From assembly GCF_002368335.1 (NCBI RefSeq), contig NZ_AP018288.1, positions 494,607 through 558,606 of the forward strand: a stretch of DNA of 64,000 nucleotides. Direction: 5' to 3'. The stretch's first letter is position 1. Every line of letters starts with the position of its first letter. Source of the stretch: Nostoc sp. NIES-4103. GTDB taxonomy: Bacteria > Cyanobacteriota > Cyanobacteriia > Cyanobacteriales > Nostocaceae. The notes beneath the pieces were generated by a model. It did no database searches and was not told the DNA's origin. It saw nothing but the letters and a program-made list of their open reading frames with translations. A program made the translations under genes and the position numbers. Of this stretch, positions 15,578-24,751 are shown one piece after another.

Positions 15578-18190
15578 ATGAAAAGCGATCGCTCCTCTTC
15601 CCTACCCTCTCTTCAACGTCCTGAAATACTCGCGCCAGCAGGTAACTGGGAATGCGCCAAAGCTGCTGTGGAAAATGGGGCAGATGCGATTTACTTTGGT
15701 TTGGATAAATTCAACGCTAGAATGCGGGCGCAAAATTTCACGGAAGCTGATTTACCTGAATTGATGAAATTCCTGCATCTTCGCGGTGTCAAAGGCTATG
15801 TCACGATTAATACGCTCATATTTCCTAAAGAACTAGCAGAAGCACAACAATATCTCCGGACGATTATTGCCGCAGGTATGGACGCAGTAATCGTTCAGGA
15901 TGTCGGTATCTGCCGTCTCATCCGTCACCTTTCACCAGATTTTCCCATCCATGCTTCTACCCAGATGACCATTACTAGTGCAGCTGGGGTGGAATTTGCT
16001 AAGTCCCTTGGTTGCCAGTTGGTAGTACTAGCCCGTGAATGTTCCCTCAAGGAAATTAATAAAATTCAACAGCAAATTGCCCAACAGAATACTTCGCTAC
16101 CCTTAGAAGTCTTTGTTCACGGTGCTTTGTGTGTGGCTTATTCCGGTCAATGTTTGACAAGTGAAGCTTTGGGAGGACGTTCCGCCAATAGAGGCGAATG
16201 TGCCCAAGCTTGCCGAATGCCCTACGAGTTAATTGTTGATGGGGAAGTTGTAGATTTAGGAAATCGCAAATATTTACTCAGTCCCCAAGACTTAGCAGGG
16301 TTAGACGTGCTACCCGACTTGGTGAAGTCAGGAGTAACCAGCCTGAAAATTGAAGGTCGTTTGAAAGCGCCAGAGTATGTTGCTAACGTCACCCGTGTTT
16401 ATCGGCAAGCCTTGGATCGGGTGATGGCAGAATTGGAAAAACCTAACCCCCTAACCCCCTTCCCTGCAAGGGAAGGGGGAATTAATACTTCCCTCTCAGT
16501 TTCGGAGGGGGGGAGAGGTCAAAGCAATTCAGAACGCTACAACTTGGAGATGGCATTTTCTCGCGGACTCTACACAGGTTGGTTTGGTGGCATTAATAAT
16601 CAAGAACTGGTTCACGCCCACTTTGGTAAAAAGCGGGGAGTTTATCTCGGTGAAGTTACCCGCATCCGCAACGAACAAGTTACAGTCAGGCTTGAAGCAC
16701 CAGTTAAACCAGGAGATGGAATTGTCTTTGACTGCGGTCACCCAGAGTCCAAGGAAGAAGGCGGTCGGGTTTATGGAGTGGTTCACAAAGGTAAAGAAGC
16801 CTTACTGACCTTTGGTCGCAGTGACTTGAACCTGCGCCGGGTGCATGTGGGTGATAAAGTTTGGAAAACCAGTGACCCAGAACTCGATAAACAATTACGC
16901 CAGAGTTTTGCAGGCGAAAATCCGCAATTTCAGCGTCCCATTGATCTAGAAGTTTATGGAGAAGTTGGTCAGCCAATGATTGCGATCGCGCGCGATCAAT
17001 TCGGTAACATCGTACAAGTAGAGTCTGTAATTTCACTGGTGGAGGCGCACACTAAACCTCTAGACACAGACCGTTTGCAAGAACAGTTAGGTCGTCTTGG
17101 CAACACTCATTTCTCGTTGGGAACACTTACGAATCACCTCAGCGGTACTGTTATGCTACCCGTAAGTGAGTTGAATAGGATGCGGCGAGAAATCGTCACC
17201 CAGTTGGAAGAATTGCGAAGTCAACCCAAACGCTGGCAATTACGTTCTGATGTTTCTTTCCAAGACCTACTCCCCTCCTCATCTCCCTCATCTCCGTCAT
17301 CCCCCTCACTCATCGTCCTAGTACGCAACCTTAAACAACTCCAAGCCGCCCTGCAAGCTGGTGTAAAAACACTGTACTGCGAATTTGAAGACCCCCGTAC
17401 CTACCGAGAAGCAGTGCAGATGGTACACCAACACAGGCACTACTCAGCACTCCCGACCATTTGGGTTGCACCACCACGAATTACCAAACCTGGAGAAAAT
17501 TGGATTTTACAACAAGTGCGTGCTGCAAAGGCAGATGGCTATTTGGTGCGGAATTATGACCAACTACAATTCTTTGCCGCAGACCGTTGTGTCGGAGATT
17601 TTTCCCTTAACGTTGCTAACCCTTTAACCGCAGACTACTTTCACCAACGCTTTGGTTTGGAAAGGTTAACGGCATCCTATGACCTCAATATCACCCAACT
17701 GGAAGATTTACTCACCAGTAGCCCGCCCGATTGGTTTGAGGTGACGATTCACCAACATATGCCCATGTTTCATATGGAACATTGCGTATTTTGTGCTTTT
17801 CTTTCTACAGGGACAGACTATACTAACTGTGGACGACCTTGTGAAAAGCATGAAGTTAAGATGAGCGTAGACGCGAAGCGGCTTGTCGACAGACATCGCG
17901 TCGGTAGTCAACATATCCTACAGGCCGATGCAGGCTGTCGTAATACTGTATTTAATGGCACTGCCCAAACGGGAGCCGAATACGTACAGCGTCTAATAGA
18001 ATTGGGATTGCGTCACTTCCGCATTGAATTTGTCAACGAGACACCGGAACAAGTTCAAAAAACGATACAACGGTATCATCAGCTATTACAAGGTGAAATT
18101 ACAGGTTCCCAACTCTGGCGAGAGTTGAAACTGCAAAATCAACTGGGTGTAACTCGTGGCCCTTTGGGTGTCTCTGCACTGCGGTCATAA
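15578..18190 (+). CDS. U32 family peptidase (RlhA-like), with in-frame repeat inserts
   Basis: An 870-residue member of the U32 family. The N-terminal TIM-barrel opens with RPEILAPAGNWECAKAAVENGADAIYFG. The U32 signature is EVFVHGALCVAYSGQC, followed by the cysteine cluster RGECAQACRMPYEL; more cysteines are in HCVFCAFLS and CGRPCEKHE. E. coli RlhA, of this family, hydroxylates C2501 of 23S rRNA, so an rRNA-modifying role is as likely as proteolysis. Three segments look inserted: residues about 288-315 (PNPLTPFPAREGG), 564-578 (SSPSSPSSPS) and 762-774 (SVDAKRLVDRH). All keep the frame and match repeat DNA. The rest is intact and long for the family. Confidence 0.88.
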   Translation: MKSDRSSSLPSLQRPEILAPAGNWECAKAAVENGADAIYFGLDKFNARMRAQNFTEADLPELMKFLHLRGVKGYVTINTLIFPKELAEAQQYLRTIIAAGMDAVIVQDVGICRLIRHLSPDFPIHASTQMTITSAAGVEFAKSLGCQLVVLARECSLKEINKIQQQIAQQNTSLPLEVFVHGALCVAYSGQCLTSEALGGRSANRGECAQACRMPYELIVDGEVVDLGNRKYLLSPQDLAGLDVLPDLVKSGVTSLKIEGRLKAPEYVANVTRVYRQALDRVMAELEKPNPLTPFPAREGGINTSLSVSEGGRGQSNSERYNLEMAFSRGLYTGWFGGINNQELVHAHFGKKRGVYLGEVTRIRNEQVTVRLEAPVKPGDGIVFDCGHPESKEEGGRVYGVVHKGKEALLTFGRSDLNLRRVHVGDKVWKTSDPELDKQLRQSFAGENPQFQRPIDLEVYGEVGQPMIAIARDQFGNIVQVESVISLVEAHTKPLDTDRLQEQLGRLGNTHFSLGTLTNHLSGTVMLPVSELNRMRREIVTQLEELRSQPKRWQLRSDVSFQDLLPSSSPSSPSSPSLIVLVRNLKQLQAALQAGVKTLYCEFEDPRTYREAVQMVHQHRHYSALPTIWVAPPRITKPGENWILQQVRAAKADGYLVRNYDQLQFFAADRCVGDFSLNVANPLTADYFHQRFGLERLTASYDLNITQLEDLLTSSPPDWFEVTIHQHMPMFHMEHCVFCAFLSTGTDYTNCGRPCEKHEVKMSVDAKRLVDRHRVGSQHILQADAGCRNTVFNGTAQTGAEYVQRLIELGLRHFRIEFVNETPEQVQKTIQRYHQLLQGEITGSQLWRELKLQNQLGVTRGPLGVSALRS
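16440..16522 (+). repeat. CCCTAACCCCC / GGAGGGGGGG repeat inserted in the U32 gene
   Basis: A GC-rich stem-loop (CCCCCTTCCCTGCAAGGGAAGGGGG) typical of intergenic repeats. It lies in frame inside the peptidase gene and codes for PNPLTPFPAREGG and following residues. An intergenic relative is found near 4934. Confidence 0.75.
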
Positions 18191-18328
18191 TTCCTGTTTG
18201 GATTTTGGATTTTAGATTTTGCGAAAAGTTTGAGCGGAGGTTTCCTCCGATCAAAGCTTTTCAAGACGGATTTTGGATTGAAAATCCCCAGTCATCAGTC
18301 AACAGTCATCAGTTATCAGTCAACAACT
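18191..18328. terminator. hairpin between convergent U32 and LysR genes
   Basis: At 18223-18262, GAAAAG...CGGAGG, loop TTT, CCTCCG...CTTTTC forms a long stem with a few mismatches. It is placed to end both the U32 gene (stop 18190) and the LysR gene (stop 18329). No T-run follows, so the call is structural only. Confidence 0.5.
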
Positions 18329-19234
18329 TTAACCAAAATAATTTATTTCTTCGAGTTCCCTAAATTGTCGAACTACCTTTAAAAACCTCTGCACAGTTGG
18401 CGATGTCTGGTTACGTCGCCAAATTATGGCAATGGCAACTTTTGGGGTAGATTCTTGGATATTTTGATAAACTACTCCTGTGCGTTGTAAGTTTTGCAAA
18501 GATGCTGGCACTATTGCCACGCCCATCTCGGCTGCGACTAAGCTAACAATCGTTTGCATCTGGATGGCTTCTTGAGTAACTGTAGGGCTGAAGCCTGCTT
18601 GCTGGCAAAGACTAATAATTAAGTCGTAGAGTCCAGGCGCTAAGATTCTAGGAAATAAAATAAACGGTTCATTGGCAAGGGATGTTAAACAAACATCAGA
18701 TTGGTTTGCTAGCCAATGTTTCTCAGGAAGTGCCACCATCAGCGACTCTTGAAAAATTATCTCCCAATTCAATGTGTCTTCTTCTACAGGTGGACGCACG
18801 AAGCCTACATCCAGGCGACCTGACTGCAACCACTGTAACTGCTGATCTGTGGTCAGTTCATGTAACTCTAACCTCACACCAGGGACGCAATTACGAAAAG
18901 ACCGCAGAATATTTGGCAAAATATTATACGCTGCTGAACTGACAAAGCCGACCACCAACTGTCCAACTTCGCCTCTACTAGTTTGTTGTCCAACTTGAAT
19001 TGCCTGTTGTAATTGTCTAAGAATTTGCTGCACTTCACCCAGAAACACTTGCCCGGCTTCTGTTAATTGCACATTTCGTTTAGTGCGGTGAAACAATTCA
19101 AACCCCAATTCTTTTTCTAGCTGCTGAATTTGTTGACTGAGGGGAGGTTGGGCAATGTGTAATCTTTCCGCCGCCCGTCCAAAGTGTAATTCTTCTGCCA
19201 AAGTCACAAAATAGCGCAGGTGTCGTAGTTCCAT
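18329..19234 (-). CDS. LysR family transcriptional regulator
   Basis: A 301-residue regulator. Residues 1-60 are the winged helix-turn-helix (MELRHLRYFVTLAEELHFGRAAERLHIAQPPLSQQIQQLE). The effector-binding domain follows, with VGFVSSAAYNILP and LDVGFVRPP. The RHLRYF start and AQPPLSQQI helix resemble the AlsR/BenM/CatM branch that responds to small organic acids; the effector here is unknown. It is divergent from a methyltransferase gene. A perfect inverted repeat at 19245-19269, only 11 bases before its start, is a good self-regulatory operator. Confidence 0.88.
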   Translation of the reverse strand: MELRHLRYFVTLAEELHFGRAAERLHIAQPPLSQQIQQLEKELGFELFHRTKRNVQLTEAGQVFLGEVQQILRQLQQAIQVGQQTSRGEVGQLVVGFVSSAAYNILPNILRSFRNCVPGVRLELHELTTDQQLQWLQSGRLDVGFVRPPVEEDTLNWEIIFQESLMVALPEKHWLANQSDVCLTSLANEPFILFPRILAPGLYDLIISLCQQAGFSPTVTQEAIQMQTIVSLVAAEMGVAIVPASLQNLQRTGVVYQNIQESTPKVAIAIIWRRNQTSPTVQRFLKVVRQFRELEEINYFG

Positions 19235-19244
19235 CTGTTAATTG

Positions 19245-19269
19245 AACTAATATCTTTTAAATATTAGTT
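19245..19269. promoter_or_regulatory. candidate LysR operator in divergent promoter
   Basis: Arms AACTAATAT (19245-19253) and ATATTAGTT (19261-19269) are perfect 9-base inverted repeats with a 7-base spacer, giving the T-N11-A symmetry of LysR boxes. It lies between the LysR start (19234) and the divergent methyltransferase (19390). Confidence 0.55.
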
Positions 19270-19389
19270 ATTGTAGAAAAATATATTGGACATCATTAGA
19301 AATCTTTTTTACTCTAATTATCAGGCGGTCATCAACCGAAAGCCCAAATTTGATGATTAGCGAACCGAGAAACAGTAATTTCACAGAAT

Positions 19390-20163
19390 ATGAATCAAAT
19401 TTTGATACCCAATAATGATTGGGATAGTAATCTTTATGAGAAACACGCCTTCGTGTGGCAATATGGCGAAGACTTGCTGAAATTACTCAACCCCAAACCA
19501 GGAGAATCCATTCTGGATTTAGGTTGCGGTACTGGGCAACTGACAGAAAAAATTGCCTTAGCTGGGGCTGAAGTCATAGGAATTGATAACGCACCGACGA
19601 TGATTGAGAAGGCTAGACAAAACTATCGTCATTTACATTTTGAAGTTGCTGATGCCTGCAACTTTCAGCTTCAACAGCCGTTCGATGCTGTATTTTCTAA
19701 TGCTACCCTGCATTGGGTAAAACCAGCAGATGCCGCGATCGCTTCGGTGCATCAGGCATTAAAATCAGGAGGGCGTTTCGTAGCCGAGTTTGGTGGTAAA
19801 GGAAATGTAGAGGCGATCGTCAAAGCTTTGCATACCGCTTTGGCAGAGATAAATATTCCCGCACAATCACTTAATCCCTGGTATTTTCCTAGTATTGGTG
19901 AGTACGCCAACCTACTGGAACAGCAAGGGTTTGATGTCAACTACGCCATTATATTTCCCCGTCCCACTCCCTTAGCTGAGGGAGAAGCAGGTATAAAAAA
20001 TTGGATTGAGATGTTCGCTGGCAGTTTCCTCGCTGGACTGTCTAGTGAGCAACAAATACAAGTAACCCACACTGTTGAAAAGCTCCTCAAGCCAACACTT
20101 TATCACGAAGGTATTTGGACAGCAGACTACCGACGAATTCGCATCTTTGCTATCAAAGTTTAA
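19390..20163 (+). CDS. class I SAM-dependent methyltransferase
   Basis: A 257-residue methyltransferase with motif I ILDLGCGTGQLTEKIA, the acidic ribose-binding IGIDNAPTMIEKA, and motif IV AVFSNATLHWV. It resembles trans-aconitate 2-methyltransferase and related Methyltransf_11/25 enzymes; the substrate is not evident. Divergent from the LysR gene, which may control it. The ATG follows CACAGAAT without a strong ribosome site. Confidence 0.85.
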   Translation: MNQILIPNNDWDSNLYEKHAFVWQYGEDLLKLLNPKPGESILDLGCGTGQLTEKIALAGAEVIGIDNAPTMIEKARQNYRHLHFEVADACNFQLQQPFDAVFSNATLHWVKPADAAIASVHQALKSGGRFVAEFGGKGNVEAIVKALHTALAEINIPAQSLNPWYFPSIGEYANLLEQQGFDVNYAIIFPRPTPLAEGEAGIKNWIEMFAGSFLAGLSSEQQIQVTHTVEKLLKPTLYHEGIWTADYRRIRIFAIKV

Positions 20164-20336
20164 GGGAACTAGGGACTGGGGATTGGGGAACTCGGGGCCC
20201 CCTCTGGGGATAAGGGGCAATGGGGACTGGGGACTGGGGATTGGGGACTGGGGATTGGGGAACTCGGGGCCCCCTCTGGGGATAAGGGGCAATGGGGACT
20301 GGGAAAGATATATATATATAGTTATAAGTTTTTACA
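20164..20336. repeat. tandem copies of a GGGGACTGG / GGGCCCC unit
   Basis: A unit of about 65-70 bases holding GGGGATTGGGGAACTCGGGG, CCCCCTCTGGGGATAAGGGG and CAATGGGGACTGG occurs twice (about 20174-20230 and 20242-20300). It is followed by CCCCATG units at 20340-20370. Lies between the methyltransferase and the next gene. Confidence 0.75.
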
Positions 20337-20350
20337 ATGCCCCATGCCCC

Positions 20351-20875
20351 ATGCCCCATGCCCAATTCCCACTACTCCTAACTATTAGCCTGGCTACAGT
20401 TTCGCTTTTACCAATCCCTGCTTCATTAGCACAAACGTCCTCAATACCACAGCCTTCAAATGCTCCTCTGGAACTCAATTTATTGACCAAACCAAACGGT
20501 ACTGTGATTACAGCTAATACCATTGACCCAACAGGATTAACCGTTCCCAGTTTATGGTGGGCAAGAGAAAACTCAGAGAAGAAGTTGTTGGATAACTGGA
20601 TAGCTTATCCAGGTTCTTTGTTAGAACCTGGTCGAGTAGACTTGATAGTTAATCAGCAGGTCTGGAGTTTACTAAGTTACCTAGAGCGTTACAGCTTTGT
20701 GAATCGCTTAGGTAACTTATCACGTAAGGATAAATATAACGTTCGTGTTTTTAATTATCAGCAAGATCTTTTGGCAACTTACACCTGTAACTTTCAAATA
20801 AGTCCAGCGTTATGTAATATCCAAATGAATATTCAGAATAAGTTAGGGTTAAGGATAAAGGATGAAGATAATTGA
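20351..20875 (+). CDS. secreted hypothetical protein
   Basis: A 174-residue protein with a signal peptide: FPLLLTISLATVSLLPIPASLAQ, with cleavage after the AxA-like SLAQ. The mature part (LNLLTKPNGTVITANTIDPTGLTVPSLWWARE, later YNVRVFNYQQDLLATYTCN) has two cysteines and no recognised domain. The frame is open further upstream but only through repeat DNA, and the previous gene covers part of it. The ATG at 20351 itself sits in CCCCATG repeats, so the start may have been supplied by the repeat. Conserved-looking but of unknown function. Confidence 0.65.
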   Translation: MPHAQFPLLLTISLATVSLLPIPASLAQTSSIPQPSNAPLELNLLTKPNGTVITANTIDPTGLTVPSLWWARENSEKKLLDNWIAYPGSLLEPGRVDLIVNQQVWSLLSYLERYSFVNRLGNLSRKDKYNVRVFNYQQDLLATYTCNFQISPALCNIQMNIQNKLGLRIKDEDN

Positions 20876-20890
20876 TGATTATTCACTCAT

Positions 20891-22051
20891 TTAACCTTGT
20901 TTGATTTTGGTAAATAAAGATTCGTACTGTTTTACCACTGATGGAGCTAAGGGAAGCAAAAATTCACTTTTGGCGAAAACTTCTTGATTACTCTCTAAAA
21001 GATTCTGCACAGATTCCTGGAGGTCAGAAGCAACAATATTTGTAGAAATTGGCGAATTACTTTTAGTCAACACAGAAATTTGCTTGGCGATCGCTGGTTG
21101 CCAACAAAAATCAATCCATTGGGATGATAAAGCACCTTTAGCAACACTTGCCGGGCGTACCCATAAGTCTGCCCAAATTGCTGTTCCTGACTGAGGAGTA
21201 ACCGCAGCAAGTTGGGGATAACGCCCTAGAACTGGCACTACATCACTTGACCAACCAACTGCTAGCCAAGTGTCTCCCATAACTAAAGGTTGGAGATAGG
21301 TGTTGGAACTATAGAATTTCACCTGTTGGTTTAATGCTCTAAGTTCTTTTTCTAATTCTGGTACTGTGCTAAGATTCTCTGTGTTATATGATTGACCTAG
21401 TTTTTTTAAAACTAGACCAATTACTTCTCTGGGTTGATCAAGTAAGGAAATACGCGATCGCAATTCATCTCGCCACAAATCACTCCAATCCCGCGGCTTC
21501 CAACTCAATTGTTTGAACTTGTCACGATTGTAAACAATTACTGTACTGCCCCAACGATAAGGAGCAGCCCAAATTTTCCCCTGAGTATCTAAATCGCCTT
21601 GTTCGTTACGCCTTACCAGTTTTTGCCATTTTTCATCCAAAGCAGACCACTGTTTGAACTGTTTTACCTCCGCTTCTTCCAATGGTTGAATTAGTTTCTG
21701 CTCAATTGCGGCTTTCAGCCAGTAATCTCCCAAGGTCACAAGGTCAGCCACAGCAGTTGTTTGAGATTGCCTAAATGGGATGAAGCGAGTCCATACCTGC
21801 TCATCAGCCGCTTGTGGTTTGTTTTGCCAACCTTGCAATTGCTTAAATAAATCCCGTATCTGCTCGACTGGGGCAAACTTTAACTGTACCTGTTCCTGTA
21901 AGCTTTGGCGAAATTGATTAACCACCTGACTTGGAACAGATCCTTTCAATAACTGCACGTTTAGTTTTATCTGGTTGTTGCCAGCACACCCAACCAGCAG
22001 TTGTGAAAGTGCTAGTCCACCCGTCGTAAGCAAAAAAGACCGTCGATCCAT
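20891..22051 (-). CDS. extracellular solute-binding lipoprotein, PotD-like
   Basis: A 386-residue periplasmic binding protein. The N-terminus MDRRSFLLTTGGLALSQLLVGC has a twin-arginine pair, a hydrophobic stretch and a lipobox (LVGC), so it is probably a Tat-exported lipoprotein. The body has the family features of spermidine/putrescine-type solute binders (AAPYRWGSTVIVYNRDK, WSDLWRDELRSRISLLDQPREVIG, GWSSDVVPVLGRYPQLAAVTPQSG). No ABC permease or ATPase genes adjoin it; the ligand is unknown. The frame extends 13 codons upstream, but the ATG at 22051 fits the signal. Confidence 0.82.
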   Translation of the reverse strand: MDRRSFLLTTGGLALSQLLVGCAGNNQIKLNVQLLKGSVPSQVVNQFRQSLQEQVQLKFAPVEQIRDLFKQLQGWQNKPQAADEQVWTRFIPFRQSQTTAVADLVTLGDYWLKAAIEQKLIQPLEEAEVKQFKQWSALDEKWQKLVRRNEQGDLDTQGKIWAAPYRWGSTVIVYNRDKFKQLSWKPRDWSDLWRDELRSRISLLDQPREVIGLVLKKLGQSYNTENLSTVPELEKELRALNQQVKFYSSNTYLQPLVMGDTWLAVGWSSDVVPVLGRYPQLAAVTPQSGTAIWADLWVRPASVAKGALSSQWIDFCWQPAIAKQISVLTKSNSPISTNIVASDLQESVQNLLESNQEVFAKSEFLLPLAPSVVKQYESLFTKIKQG

Positions 22052-22090
22052 TGATTTTGGATAGGGAATTTTATATTTTAGACTATACAT

Positions 22091-23018
22091 ATATATATAA
22101 GCAAATGAGTGCTAGGAGCTAAAGCACTTAAAAAAGTGTGTGATTAAGAATAGCCCCCTTCTTCTCAGCAAACCTGTAAATTTATCCAAATAAAGTTTTA
22201 TCTCACTTCACGTTGTCAGTGCAATTCAGGAATTGCCCCTACCTCAATCAAGTGTAACCTTACAGAGAATTGGTATTAGTCAACCAATTTTCAATTTGTT
22301 CCATAGTTGAAACGCAGTAGCTCTGAAAGCTTTCTTTAGATTTAAGATTTTGACTTGAATCCAAAATCTCAAATTATTCCGGTCAGTTTTATTTACAAAT
22401 TACTAATGACTGATTTAACGCGTAACTATGCAATTGAGACGCGCATTAGCTCAGCAATTATTTTAGATTTTATTTAGATTCTAGCTATTGTCTATCTTGC
22501 TGTACAAGTAACAATAAAATGCCAAAATTGTGGCTGATTTACTATTCTCAACTTTTTTATCGTCGATTTTGTAGAATTTCGACACCAAGCTTTCTTAATT
22601 AAACATAAAGATTAACAAGAGATTTTAATTTTAATTTGCTATTTTGATTTGCTGATTCACTTGTAACCAGTCTAGTTAATTGTCATAGTTTCAGAATATT
22701 AGGACTTTTAGCTTTCCTTAACTGATATCTATTTTCTGCTCTTAAGCGCTGATTCAGCCATATTTGCCAGCAAATGCTCAACAAAGACGAATGGGTAAGT
22801 ATATTTAAGCGTTTTACTAGTAATTACTGTTGCTAGCTTAATTTTTCTCAATAATAAATTTGAGTAATACTCATAAAAAATATTGAGTTATATTTAAAAG
22901 TAATTACTTAGGTATCGCCTGACAACATAATTTTTGAAAAATTAAATAATTCATAAGTATGGTTAACATAGCTAGTAAATTGAATAACATAGAGAAAATA
23001 TGCGGACGAGGGTATTAA
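22091..23018. other. long AT-rich intergenic region
   Basis: About 930 bases with no gene I can support on either strand. Short frames exist (one near 22262-22380 on the minus strand reads protein-like for about 35 codons) but none has a proper start. It must hold the promoters of the divergent binding-protein gene and the 23019 gene; a small RNA cannot be excluded. Confidence 0.4.
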
Positions 23019-23393
23019 ATGGAGCCATTACAAAAGCAGATTCTGACTTTGAGCGATAAACTCGATGCCCTTTATCAAGTGATTGAGGAGCTTGACGGTA
23101 AAGTTGCTCAAGCTTTTTCAGAGTGTTCCTTAGCGAATTCACAAGCAAAGGATAATTATCTGGAAAATAGCGATACTGGGCGCTTTCAGTTAAAAGCACA
23201 CAGCAATATTAATCCCGAACTGGAACATAAGGATGTATTAACAGACGGCATTTATTTAGATATGAACCGTCAAGGTGGAGATAAGAACATAACACCAGAA
23301 ATTCAAATCCAACGACTGACAGCTCAACTCACAGCAGCATACAATCGCATTGCTGCTTTAGAAGAACAATTACTCAGAGAGAGAATCCACTAA
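23019..23393 (+). CDS. hypothetical coiled-coil protein
   Basis: A 124-residue, hydrophilic protein. The N-terminus (LQKQILTLSDKLDALYQVIEELDGKVAQAF) and C-terminus (EIQIQRLTAQLTAAYNRIAALEEQLL) show heptad repeats expected of coiled coils, joined by a polar middle. No membrane segment or enzyme motif. The long leader and the lack of neighbours on its strand suggest a single regulated gene. Not recognised; a structural or regulatory adaptor is possible, but this is guesswork. Confidence 0.6.
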   Translation: MEPLQKQILTLSDKLDALYQVIEELDGKVAQAFSECSLANSQAKDNYLENSDTGRFQLKAHSNINPELEHKDVLTDGIYLDMNRQGGDKNITPEIQIQRLTAQLTAAYNRIAALEEQLLRERIH

Positions 23394-23461
23394 ATTGACA
23401 AATTATTCAATAGCCAATACTCTCCAGATTTACCGGAAGCTTTGTGAGTCCGGTTATTTTG

Positions 23462-24625
23462 TTATTGACTATTGACTCGGCTTTGCCGCTCAAGTTGGTC
23501 TTCAATAGCTGCCAAAAGTTGATGTTGATCCCAATTTTGACTGAGATGGGCGGCAATGCAAGCGGCTCCAGCGCCCATACCTTCTTTGACAAAACCTTGT
23601 TCATAAGCTTGGAGTTGGGGATAACGAGAATTAGCAAAGCTCAGCGCAGTAGCTAGTAGTGGAGGAGTTTTATTTCCTAAGCTGAGAGCTAAATCTACGG
23701 TGGCACCAGTTGGGTCTTCTGCTACCCAACGAGTTGTACCCACAACCACTTCTGCTGGTCGCCAAGATAAATTGTAAGCTTGAGCGATCGCGCTTGTTAA
23801 AGCATAAACCGCCAGCATTTGTGTACCACCAGCAAGCATAACACCACAACTGCGACTAGCAGCGATCGCCATTCCAGCTACTACCACTTGCATGGGATCG
23901 CCTACCGCCGCAACGAGTTGTAAGGGATCGAGTAGGAGGGATGAGGGAGACAAGGTAAAATTTTCTCCCCAGTTCCCCATCTCCCCAGATCCCCCAGCTT
24001 TCCACCTCAAAAGCCCTTCCCGCACCACTTCCCACTTTTGCCCGTGGTTACAAACAGGATGGCTACTATTGACTTTTCCTACCGCGTCTATACCTAAACC
24101 AGTTAAAATTGCCAAAGCGGTTGTGGTTCCTCCAACAACGCACTCACCTATAATCAAATATTCCTGTTGGATATTGGCAGCCAGGCGTTCTCCCCAAAGC
24201 AATCCTTGTTTTAGTAAGTGTTGTACTACTGCTAATTCCATAGCCATACCTTGACTTAAACAGCTAGCAGTCGTACCACCCAAATCAATGGTTGGTACAG
24301 CAGGAGGCTGTGGTAAACCAGCATTAAACAAATAAAGTGGCATGTTAAGTGCCTCTACCACAGCGCGGGTCAGCAGTACAGGTGATGCTCCCGCTGCTAG
24401 TGGTGGCAGAGGATATTGGGGTTTTCGTTGGGGGCCGTAATATAAAAACTCAGCATCAGCACAAGCAGTATATTTGCGATCAACAGGAGTACGTCCAGCT
24501 GCTGAAATTCCTGGAATCAAGCCAGTTTCAGTAAAACCTAAAACGCAGGCAAACACGGGTAAACAGCCACTATACTTAGCAGTCCATCCTTTACCCTGTT
24601 CTATTTGAGTGTAAATACGAATCAC
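23462..24625 (-). CDS. TIGR00303/UPF0284 family protein, CobT-related
   Basis: A 387-residue protein of the family annotated as related to nicotinate-nucleotide--dimethylbenzimidazole phosphoribosyltransferase. Seen: GISAAGRTPVDRKYTACADAEFL, the GECVVGGTTTALAILTGLG segment resembling CobT glycine-rich loops, and VVGTTRWVAEDPTGATVDLA. It may help activate the lower ligand of cobamides; activity is not proven for the family. The start is GTG at 24625. Residues about 207-230 (GSGEMGNWGENFTLSPSS) look like a repeat-derived insert coded by CCCCATCTCCCCAG DNA at 23940-24005. It may be co-transcribed with the two genes upstream on its strand. Confidence 0.82.
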   Translation of the reverse strand: MIRIYTQIEQGKGWTAKYSGCLPVFACVLGFTETGLIPGISAAGRTPVDRKYTACADAEFLYYGPQRKPQYPLPPLAAGASPVLLTRAVVEALNMPLYLFNAGLPQPPAVPTIDLGGTTASCLSQGMAMELAVVQHLLKQGLLWGERLAANIQQEYLIIGECVVGGTTTALAILTGLGIDAVGKVNSSHPVCNHGQKWEVVREGLLRWKAGGSGEMGNWGENFTLSPSSLLLDPLQLVAAVGDPMQVVVAGMAIAASRSCGVMLAGGTQMLAVYALTSAIAQAYNLSWRPAEVVVGTTRWVAEDPTGATVDLALSLGNKTPPLLATALSFANSRYPQLQAYEQGFVKEGMGAGAACIAAHLSQNWDQHQLLAAIEDQLERQSRVNSQ

Positions 24626-24629
24626 TTGG

Positions 24630-24750
24630 AAAGTTAGGAGTTAGGAGTTAGGAGTTAGGAGTGAGGAGTTGGGAGTTATGAGTTAGGAATGAAGAGTTGG
24701 GAGTTAGGAAGTTTAATTCATAACTCTTAACTTTTAACTTATAATTCATA
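24630..24750. repeat. GGAGTTAG tandem repeats
   Basis: Seven or more imperfect copies of GTTAGGA/GGAGTTA, then the complementary TAACTCTTAAC units, so the block can fold on itself. Lies between the DUF2232 and CobT-like genes. The same family occurs at 59195-59282. Confidence 0.75.
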
Positions 24751-24751
24751 A

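Noticed and set aside
20075..20350. Upstream extension of the secreted protein frame
   Set aside because: It overlaps the methyltransferase gene in another frame and then runs through repeat DNA; the signal peptide fits the ATG at 20351.
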